A DNA stretch of 64,000 bases from Candidatus Enterococcus leclercqii (GTDB lineage: Bacteria; Bacillota; Bacilli; Lactobacillales; Enterococcaceae), in assembly GCF_009933135.1 (NCBI RefSeq), contig NZ_MAEH01000014.1, positions 248,001-312,000 of the forward strand, read 5' to 3'. The number at the start of each line of letters is the position of its first letter. Within the stretch, counting starts at the first letter, position 1. The notes beneath the pieces were generated by a model. That model was not told the origin of the DNA. It worked only from the letters and a program-made list of their open reading frames with translations, and did no database searches. Below are positions 58,246 through 64,000 of the stretch, one piece after another. Position numbers and translations under genes: made by a program.

Positions 58246-59547
58246 TTAGAACAGATTTGAAAAGAAATTTTTGATATTTCGGCCCAAAAGAACAAAGAAG
58301 TTCGCTTTAGCCACACTTTGGTCTACGATGATTTCTGATTCATGGGTCGTATCATCCAAGTAGCCCAAGTCATCTTGTTCAAGAGCTACTTGAGCGGTCC
58401 CCAATTTGGCGCCTTTCATGACTGGCGCCTGCAATTCACCGTTGGCAGCATCTTTGTTCAGCTGTGGTGTGATTGTAAGCTTCGTTTTATCCATATCATT
58501 GCGTACCCACAAGGATACCGCGCTTTTCAACGATACTTTGGTAGTCAGCTCTTCGCCATCTTTGACTTTGATGGTTGTCATATCTGGTAGGCGACTTCCA
58601 GCAGGTAAGACTTCTTCTTTTTTCCAGTTTGCATAAGTATAATCCATCAATTTGGCCGTCTCGATAAAACGAGCGCTGGGGTCTTCTTCATGGTTGGTGG
58701 CATTTAGAACCACGGTAATGATTCGTTGGCCGTCTTTGATCATGGTGCCGACAAAACAAGCACCAGCCAGGTCAGTCGTCCCTGTCTTCAAGCCGTCTAC
58801 GCCTTCTTTGTAGTTCAAAAATCCTGGCAGCATCCAGTTCCAGTTGACCATCTCAACTTGTGAAGTCGTTCCCTCAGCAAAGATTTTGGTAGGGGTCTTG
58901 GCGGTTTCCAATGCTTCAGGATAGTCCTTTAGCAAGTGACGAGCAACGATTGCCACGTCTTTAGCCGACATCAGGTTTTCGTCATCTTTGTCGGTACCAG
59001 GGTAGATGTTTTCTCCCAGGTAACTATTGTTCAGACCAGAAGCATTGACCAAAGTAGCATCTTTGATTCCCCAAGATTCTACCTTCTCTTTCATCATATC
59101 AACGAATTTTGGCTCGCTGCCAGCCACTTTTTCTGCCAATGCCACGATTGCGGCATTCCCAGAAGCGATGAAGCTTGCTTCGAAGAGCTCTTTGACGGAA
59201 TATTGTTCGCCAGCGTTCAGTGCGACATTGGAGAGATCAGGAGCAACGCTGAGTTTGGAGACATCCTCTGAAATCGTCACGGGATCTTCCCATTTCAACT
59301 TGCCTTCTTTTATTTGTTCTTCAATCAGGTACAAGCCGATAATCTTCGTAACAGAGGCAATTCCCATCGGTTTATCCGCGTCCTGATTATAGAAAACTTT
59401 GCCGGTCTCAAAATCGACAGACAGCGCAGCTTTGGAGGCAACAGTAAAATCAGTCTCAGCAGCAGCGGCCTGAGGACTACTAAAAGCCGCGATAGTCAAA
59501 AAGAGTGCTAAAAAGGGCAGAAATAAGCAACGAATGCGTTTTGTCAT
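58246..59547 (-). CDS. dacA: D-alanyl-D-alanine carboxypeptidase (PBP5/DacA type), 433 aa
   Basis: A secreted low-molecular-weight PBP: signal peptide (KRIRCLFLPFLALFLTIAAFSSPQAAAA), then the S11 peptidase fold with SVTK (residues 65-68, nucleophile S65), SGN (129-131) and KTG (254-256). The C-terminal ~110 residues form the PBP5 beta-rich domain, ending in an amphipathic helix (KANFFVLLGRNIKNFFSNLF) that anchors it to the membrane. It trims the terminal D-alanine from peptidoglycan. AGGAG lies 7 bases before the ATG. It stands alone, with the palindromic terminator downstream. Confidence 0.95.
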   Translation of the reverse strand: MTKRIRCLFLPFLALFLTIAAFSSPQAAAAETDFTVASKAALSVDFETGKVFYNQDADKPMGIASVTKIIGLYLIEEQIKEGKLKWEDPVTISEDVSKLSVAPDLSNVALNAGEQYSVKELFEASFIASGNAAIVALAEKVAGSEPKFVDMMKEKVESWGIKDATLVNASGLNNSYLGENIYPGTDKDDENLMSAKDVAIVARHLLKDYPEALETAKTPTKIFAEGTTSQVEMVNWNWMLPGFLNYKEGVDGLKTGTTDLAGACFVGTMIKDGQRIITVVLNATNHEEDPSARFIETAKLMDYTYANWKKEEVLPAGSRLPDMTTIKVKDGEELTTKVSLKSAVSLWVRNDMDKTKLTITPQLNKDAANGELQAPVMKGAKLGTAQVALEQDDLGYLDDTTHESEIIVDQSVAKANFFVLLGRNIKNFFSNLF

Positions 59548-59760
59548 AATGAAACTCCTATTCGATAAAAGGTATTTGTCATATCAAGTCCAAATTTTAT
59601 CAAAGATCTCCTGCACATTCAACGCTTGTCACAAGACTTTAATGTTTTTTCATGACAAGAGACAGCTACCAAAAACAATCAGGCGCCTTGAATGCTCAGC
59701 TTTTCGCCGCTAGAATGTATTGTAAAGACACAAAAGGGCGAGGGCAGCTTTTTTTCGCAC

Positions 59761-59789
59761 AAAAAAAACTGCCGCAATTGCAGCAGTTT
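59761..59789 (-). terminator. Terminator of small membrane-protein gene
   Basis: AAACTGC and GCAGCAGTTT form the stem; on the minus strand eight Ts follow (complement of the A run at 59761). The rest of the 59548-59813 gap holds nothing I recognise. Confidence 0.8.
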
Positions 59790-59813
59790 ATTAATCGCTT
59801 AAATCGTCAAAAA

Positions 59814-59960
59814 TTAGCGATGGTAGTCATTTTTGACACGGACAGGTACTTTTTCCATCTGGTTTTCTAACGTGATGTATTGGAAAACAGCGTATGCCGA
59901 CACGCCTAAAACCAAAATCAAAGACAGCAGTGAAAACAATGTAATCAAAGTCATAAACAT
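59814..59960 (-). CDS. Small membrane protein, 48 aa
   Basis: I do not recognise this gene. AAGGAGGT, a full-length ribosome site, lies 8 bases before the ATG at 59960. The product has one membrane helix (about residues 3-26, TLITLFSLLSLILVLGVSAYAVF) and a short tail with an acidic/basic mix (YITLENQMEKVPVRVKNDYHR). A longer frame from 60032 would add a soluble stretch with no site. A terminator follows at 59761-59789, so it is a separate gene. No family or function can be assigned. Confidence 0.7.
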   Translation of the reverse strand: MFMTLITLFSLLSLILVLGVSAYAVFQYITLENQMEKVPVRVKNDYHR

Positions 59961-60070
59961 AGAAAAGACCTCCTTTTCAGTAACATGCGATATTGCTATA
60001 TTTACAGTAGCTTCAACTTGTTTACAAACCAATTATAGCAGTTATTTATGATTTCAACGAGAAAAACGCT

Positions 60071-60427
60071 TTATTCCGCTAAAAATTCTAACGGGTAGCT
60101 GTGGCCTTCCGTCTCGTCGTAAAACGTCATGTTATCACCGCATTTTTCAAAAATGATATGGTAACCCATTTTGTCTAAAAAGACCAAACGATTCGGAGTT
60201 AACTCCACGATAGAAACCATTTCTGGACGATCTTGAAATAAAACCTGATAGTCAGGCGTGACTGAAACAATCACTGCCGGATGATGTCGATCTTTTTGAT
60301 AACGCCATTTTCCAACGTAATCTTCGTAATAGTTTCGTACGGGAGGCTGCTTGCGTCGAACTGCTAATGACCCGATTATCCCCGTTACAATAGAGATACC
60401 TACCAAAATTGGAAAACGTTTCTTCAT
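60071..60427 (-). CDS. DUF4828 family protein, 118 aa
   Basis: A conserved protein of Lactobacillales that I recall as DUF4828. One N-terminal membrane helix (about residues 6-24, ILVGISIVTGIIGSLAV) is followed by a basic stretch and a beta-rich extracellular or cytoplasmic part (VGKWRYQKDRHHPAVIVSVTPDYQVLFQDRPEMVSIVELTPNRLVFLDKMGYHIIFEKC). GAGGTGATAAC gives the ribosome site before the ATG at 60427. It lies just upstream of the small membrane protein on the same strand, 110 bases apart. Function unknown. Confidence 0.75.
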   Translation of the reverse strand: MKKRFPILVGISIVTGIIGSLAVRRKQPPVRNYYEDYVGKWRYQKDRHHPAVIVSVTPDYQVLFQDRPEMVSIVELTPNRLVFLDKMGYHIIFEKCGDNMTFYDETEGHSYPLEFLAE

Positions 60428-60585
60428 GTTATCACCTCGGATGTTTTAGACCAGCAACACGGGCCTGTCTTTTGTTATGATATTGGTCAAAGTATAGCAT
60501 GAGCTGCTCGTGGTTTCCTCGGTCTTAGGTTGGATTTTAACAAGTCTTTAAGATATTTGTGGTACTATTTTGACAGGTGAAAAAA

Positions 60586-61314
60586 ATGAAATATGAAAAT
60601 ACGTTGACAGCTCGTTTCATTGTAAGAGAAAATCGCTTTATTGCGCGCTGCCGCCTGGATGATGGCAGCGAAGTAGTCGTCCACGTTAAAAATACTGGAC
60701 GGGGCAAAGAAGTTCTCCTGCCCAATGCGCTAGTGGTATTACAATATTGCCCGAGCCCCAAAAGAAAAACCAGTTATGATCTGCTGGCAGTGAAAAAAGG
60801 CGATTGTTGGATCAATATTGACAGTCAACTGCCCAATAAATTGGCTGTTGAAGGGCTGCAAAATGGAAAAATCCTACTGCCGGGTGTGAAGGAAAGCCTG
60901 AAATTATTGAAACCAGAGGTCACATTCGAACACTCGAAGTTCGATTTGTACTTTGAAACAGTTGGCGAAGAAAAAGGCTTTATTGAAGTCAAAGGGATGA
61001 CCCTGGAAAATCAGGGCATCGGCGCCTTTCCTGATGCACCAACACTTCGGGGACAAAAACATGTCAGAGAGTTGGCCGATGCGCAAAGAGCCGGCTACCA
61101 TAGCTATGTCTTGTTTATCGTACAGTTTGAAAAAATTCAGATGGCTACGATTCATACTGCAATGCAGCCGTCTCTATTGGAGGAAATCAAACAGGCAGAG
61201 GCTGTCGGTGTACAAGTTTTAGCATACAACTGTCAGGTAACGCCAGCAGAGGTAGCCGTAGAAAAAGCCGTCCCTTTTGATCCCGATTTTCCTTTTGTTG
61301 ACCCGAATGTATAA
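60586..61314 (+). CDS. sfsA: Sugar fermentation stimulation protein SfsA, 242 aa
   Basis: A member of the SfsA family (nuclease-related fold): ARFIVRENRFIARCRLDDGSEVVVHVKNTGRGKEVLLPNA, KFDLYFETVGEEKGFIEVKGMTLENQGIGAFPDAPTLRGQKHVRELADAQRAGY with the ExK-type motif. Function in Firmicutes is unclear; in E. coli it stimulates maltose genes and binds DNA. The ATG at 60586 follows AGGTGA (60575-60580); the GTG at 60577 lies within that site and is rejected. An extended -10 TGGTACTAT lies about 20 bases upstream. Next gene begins 38 bases after its stop. Confidence 0.92.
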   Translation: MKYENTLTARFIVRENRFIARCRLDDGSEVVVHVKNTGRGKEVLLPNALVVLQYCPSPKRKTSYDLLAVKKGDCWINIDSQLPNKLAVEGLQNGKILLPGVKESLKLLKPEVTFEHSKFDLYFETVGEEKGFIEVKGMTLENQGIGAFPDAPTLRGQKHVRELADAQRAGYHSYVLFIVQFEKIQMATIHTAMQPSLLEEIKQAEAVGVQVLAYNCQVTPAEVAVEKAVPFDPDFPFVDPNV

Positions 61315-61352
61315 AACGCTCATGCACCAGCAATTACAAAGGAGGAAGTGAA

Positions 61353-62393
61353 ATGTTGAAACTTGGAGTGATCGGTACCAATTGGATCAGCGATCAATTT
61401 GTACAAGCGGCAATCGAGAGTGGTCAGTATCAGTTGACCGCTGTCTATTCCCGCAAGGAAGCAACTGCACGCAAGTTTGGAGAAAAATATGGGGAGGCGG
61501 TTACTTATTGGACGGACTTGGAACAGTTTTTGACGGCAGCCGATTTGACCGTGGTTTATATTGCCTCGCCAAACAGTCTGCACTATCCGCAAGCCAAAGC
61601 AGCTATTTTGAAAGGACACCATGTTATTGTCGAGAAGCCGGCATTTTCTAATCCCACCGAAATGGCAGACATTATCACATGCGCCAATGAAAAACGAGTC
61701 TTCTATTTTGAAGCAGCGCGCAATCTTCATGAAAAAGCATTTGACACAATTGCTGATTTTCTGCCGGTAAAAGACCATATTTTGGGAGCAAACTTTACTT
61801 ACATGAAGTACTCTTCTCGCTACGACGCGGTTTTGAATGGGGAAGAGCCCAATATCTTTTCTCCGCATTTTTCCGGCGGGTCGTTGCAGGATTTAGGAAT
61901 CTATCCTTTGTATGCCGCATTGGGCTGGTTTGGGATGCCCAATGAGGCTCATTACTTTGCTCGGCGCATCGATACCGGTGTCGACGGCTTAGGAACGATT
62001 ATTTTGCGCTATGACTTGTTTGATGTAACCATTCAGCAAGGAAAAATTGCCGATTCTTTCTTGCCCTCTGAGATTTATTTGGAAGACGGCACTTTGATTT
62101 TAAGCGGAATCAACGCTTTTGAGTTTGCTGAATACTACGATCGCGGCAGTGGCTCCCGCAAAGAGCTGCCCATTGTTATACAAGATAATCCGATGGTGGA
62201 AGAAGCAGAGGCCTTCGCCAAGATTATTCGCCATCCTTCTGATCGTGAGCTTGGCGTTCAATATGAAGAATGGGTCGAATTGTCCCGAAACGTCAATGAA
62301 GTGATTTATCGTCTACGCAAACAAGCCGGGGTCGTATTTGACGCCGATTTAGACCAATCTACAGAAAATGAGGAAAAACATGAGTCAATCTAA
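61353..62393 (+). CDS. Gfo/Idh/MocA family oxidoreductase, 346 aa
   Basis: An N-terminal Rossmann domain (LGVIGTNWISDQFVQAAIES, VYIASPNSLHYPQAKAAILKGHHVIVEKPAFSN, where EKP is the typical active motif) is followed by a C-terminal dimerisation fold (GGSLQDLGIYPLYAALGWFG). It oxidises or reduces a sugar, inositol or related compound with NAD(P). GGAGG precedes the ATG. The stop overlaps the start of the DEAD-box helicase gene by 14 bases, so they are translationally coupled, though the functions look unrelated. Substrate is unknown. Confidence 0.92.
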   Translation: MLKLGVIGTNWISDQFVQAAIESGQYQLTAVYSRKEATARKFGEKYGEAVTYWTDLEQFLTAADLTVVYIASPNSLHYPQAKAAILKGHHVIVEKPAFSNPTEMADIITCANEKRVFYFEAARNLHEKAFDTIADFLPVKDHILGANFTYMKYSSRYDAVLNGEEPNIFSPHFSGGSLQDLGIYPLYAALGWFGMPNEAHYFARRIDTGVDGLGTIILRYDLFDVTIQQGKIADSFLPSEIYLEDGTLILSGINAFEFAEYYDRGSGSRKELPIVIQDNPMVEEAEAFAKIIRHPSDRELGVQYEEWVELSRNVNEVIYRLRKQAGVVFDADLDQSTENEEKHESI

Positions 62394-63660
62394 ACTCCCT
62401 GAAGTCTGGCAAAAGCGCTGGCAGCAGGAATTTTCAGAAGCAACAGCCATCCAAAAACAAGTATTTGAACCATTGACAGCCGGAGATAATCTCGTGGGTA
62501 TCTCACCAACTGGGACGGGAAAAACAATTGCCTACTTATTGCCACTACTGACAAAAGTAGTCGCAGGGCAAGGGACGCAACTGCTAATTGTCACTTCTTC
62601 CCAGGAGTTGGCAATGCAAGTCACTGAGGTAGCCCGTATCTGGGGTAGAGATCTTGAATTGTCAGTGGCCTCTGTAATCGGGGGAGCCAATTTGAAACGC
62701 CAATTGGAAAAGCTGAAAAATCGACCGGAAATCATTGTAGGGACTCCTGGTCGTTTGGTGGAGTTGATGGACAGTCGGAAGTTAAAGGCCCATCAAATCA
62801 AAAGCTGCGTTATGGATGAAGCCGATCAACTGCTCAGCCAAGGGGCAAAGCCGTTATTGTTGCGTTTGTTAAAACATTTGAATCGAGATTGTCAATTAAG
62901 CTTTTTTTCTGCTACGGCCGATCAAGCTTTGTCGGAGATTCGGGAAATTTCTCCGGCTGCTCTCAAAGTGATTGATGTCACAGAGACAGATGAAAGCAAG
63001 GGCGCCATTGATCACTTTTATTTAATCTGGCCTTCTCGAAAAAAAGTCGATGCCCTGCGAAGAATTCTAAATCAGCCGGATCAGCGCTGTCTAATCTTTT
63101 TCAACCAGTTAGCCGATCTGGGAGCAGCTGAAGAGAAGCTGCTGTTTCATGGGTTGCCAGTGGCGTCATTGGCTTCTGATCAAGGAAAAACTCTGCGTAA
63201 ACAAGCGCTGACTGCCTTTCGTGATGAAAAGCTGGCAGGCCTCCTCAGTACGGATGTTGCTGCCCGTGGTCTGGATATTGAAGGCTTGGATCTTGTGGTG
63301 AATGCCGATATTCCTGGTAATGAAGCGGCTTATCTCCATCGTTCCGGGCGAGTAGGGCGTATGGGTCGCAAGGGTAGCGTGGTGACCATCATTGGCGAGC
63401 ACCAATTAAAAGAGTTGCGGAAAACGGTCAAAGCAGCAGATATTCAGCTCAATGAAATCTACCTTCATGGTGGTCGTTTTCAAACGACACCACCTGAAAA
63501 AGACGTAACACAAACTACGACGGTGAGCAAAACCAAAAAAACAGCGAAAGTAACGACAGGTGAGTCATCTGTGTTACACACTGACGCACCTAAGAAGGTT
63601 GTCAAACGGGAAAAAGATCGAAAACGCAAACAGAAAAACAAAGGGAAGAGGCGCAGTTAA
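62380..63660 (+). CDS. DEAD-box ATP-dependent RNA helicase, 426 aa
   Basis: All core motifs are visible: Q-motif region, Walker A SPTGTGKT, TPGR, DEAD in VMDEADQLLS, SAT (FFSATADQ), and the second domain with STDVAARGLDIEGLDLVVN and HRSGRVGRMGRKG. The C-terminal ~55 residues are basic and low-complexity (KKVVKREKDRKRKQKNKGKRRS). GAGG at 62370-62373 serves the ATG at 62380; the ATG at 62368 overlaps that site. It probably takes part in ribosome assembly or RNA turnover, like YfmL/CshC-type helicases. Stop codon lies in the loop of its own terminator. Confidence 0.93.
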   Translation: MSQSKLPEVWQKRWQQEFSEATAIQKQVFEPLTAGDNLVGISPTGTGKTIAYLLPLLTKVVAGQGTQLLIVTSSQELAMQVTEVARIWGRDLELSVASVIGGANLKRQLEKLKNRPEIIVGTPGRLVELMDSRKLKAHQIKSCVMDEADQLLSQGAKPLLLRLLKHLNRDCQLSFFSATADQALSEIREISPAALKVIDVTETDESKGAIDHFYLIWPSRKKVDALRRILNQPDQRCLIFFNQLADLGAAEEKLLFHGLPVASLASDQGKTLRKQALTAFRDEKLAGLLSTDVAARGLDIEGLDLVVNADIPGNEAAYLHRSGRVGRMGRKGSVVTIIGEHQLKELRKTVKAADIQLNEIYLHGGRFQTTPPEKDVTQTTTVSKTKKTAKVTTGESSVLHTDAPKKVVKREKDRKRKQKNKGKRRS

Positions 63661-63672
63661 TGCGCCTCTTTT
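63646..63672 (+). terminator. Terminator overlapping helicase stop codon
   Basis: AAGAGGCGCA (63646-63655) pairs with TGCGCCTCTT (63661-63670), followed by TTG. The TAA stop is in the loop. Confidence 0.75.
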
Positions 63673-63771
63673 GCTGATGAAACGGGACAAGAAACAAACT
63701 TTTGTAAAATTTCAATTGATAGTGTGCGGTCCTTTTTTCAGAAAAAGTAGTAAGAAAAGTGCATCTTCCAC

Positions 63772-63788
63772 ACACAGATGATCTGTGT
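63772..63788 (+). promoter_or_regulatory. Palindromic operator before LevR-like gene
   Basis: ACACAGAT-G-ATCTGTGT is a perfect 8-1-8 inverted repeat 44 bases before the gene. A possible -10, TAATAT (63802), follows. Region 63673-63771 has no other clear feature. Confidence 0.5.
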
Positions 63789-63831
63789 TAGAATTACTGT
63801 GTAATATGATGGTTTCATGAGGGAGAGAACG

Positions 63832-64000
63832 ATGAATTCAAGGAAAGAAGAGATCCTCCGCACCCTTGAGATGCGCAAGCAAGGGATGACAGCAGTTCAA
63901 ATGGCTGAACTATTACATATCGATCGCAGCAATATCAGCCGTTACTTAAATGAACTAGCTAAAGAAAAACGAGTCCGGAAATTGAGCGGGCGTCCGGTGA
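63832..64000 (+). CDS. LevR-like transcriptional regulator, N-terminal fragment (3' end outside window)
   Basis: Only 56 codons are visible before the right edge. They form a helix-turn-helix (ILRTLEMRKQGMTAVQMAELLHIDRSNISRYLNELAKEKRVRKLSGRPV), typical of the N-terminus of sigma-54-interacting PRD regulators of PTS operons (LevR/MptR) in Lactobacillales, where RSN.SRYLNEL and GRPV recur. GAGGGAGAG precedes the ATG at 63832. If the call is right, a sigma-54 (-24/-12) PTS operon may follow outside the window. An 8-bp palindrome upstream could be autoregulatory. Confidence 0.7.
   Translation, partial: MNSRKEEILRTLEMRKQGMTAVQMAELLHIDRSNISRYLNELAKEKRVRKLSGRPV

Noticed and set aside
58064-58249. 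61-codon frame before dacA
   Set aside because: It covers the palindromic terminator and has no ribosome site; not a gene.

Overview
The window looks like chromosomal DNA of a low-GC Gram-positive bacterium of the order Lactobacillales, most probably an Enterococcus or close relative. The reasons are strong AGGAGG-type ribosome binding sites, frequent TTG and GTG starts, the housekeeping order rpsU-yqeY-phoH-pgpH-ybeY-dgkA-era-recO followed by T-box-controlled glyQ-glyS, and PTS, LicT and PRD-type sugar regulation. I see no rRNA, tRNA, insertion sequence, prophage or CRISPR array, and no clear pseudogene. Both ends cut through genes.

Layout. Bases 1-7200 carry ABC transporters: two small ATPase/permease pairs (the first cut by the left edge), a YneF-type membrane protein, and a heterodimeric multidrug-type exporter with one degenerate ATP site. 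Bases 7367-18000 are an aryl-beta-glucoside/cellobiose region. It starts with a Nudix hydrolase, then an antiterminator (licT) and a PTS EIIBCA permease behind a RAT/terminator switch and two cre-associated promoters, an RpiR-type regulator, a GH4 6-phospho-beta-glucosidase, a HAD sugar phosphatase and two tandem GH1 6-phospho-beta-glucosidases. Bases 18465-25898 form a second carbohydrate unit: two LplB/YtcP-like permeases, a lipoprotein binding protein, a DUF624 (YesL-like) protein and a YesM/YesN-like two-component system. It has no ATPase of its own, so a shared MsmX-type ATPase elsewhere is inferred.

Bases 26031-36553 hold a MATE transporter, trxB, a phosphohexomutase, a CzrA-like metal sensor, the threonine operon hom-thrC-thrB and the methionine pair metY-metA; these share homoserine as branch point. 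A lone GH43-like glycosidase, a PPDK regulatory protein and a Fur-family (Zur-like) regulator lead into the conserved housekeeping cluster (39751-51657). A 110-nt structured terminator or RNA candidate lies between era and recO, and a glycine T-box precedes glyQS.

The right part (51767-64000) has an auxin-efflux-family carrier, YidC, acylphosphatase, an RNA methyltransferase, an HD hydrolase, a DUF218 membrane protein, a stand-alone GyrI-like effector-binding protein, a DacA-type carboxypeptidase, two small membrane or DUF proteins, SfsA, a Gfo/Idh/MocA oxidoreductase coupled to a DEAD-box helicase, and the first 56 codons of a LevR-like regulator behind a perfect palindrome.

The most interesting parts are the doubled promoter/cre/RAT control in front of licT, the TTTACA-type repeats around the RpiR/GH4 divergent promoters, the era-recO RNA element, and several small or orphan genes. 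I found no wholly unknown multi-gene system. All functional calls come from motif and gene-order recognition, without database searches.
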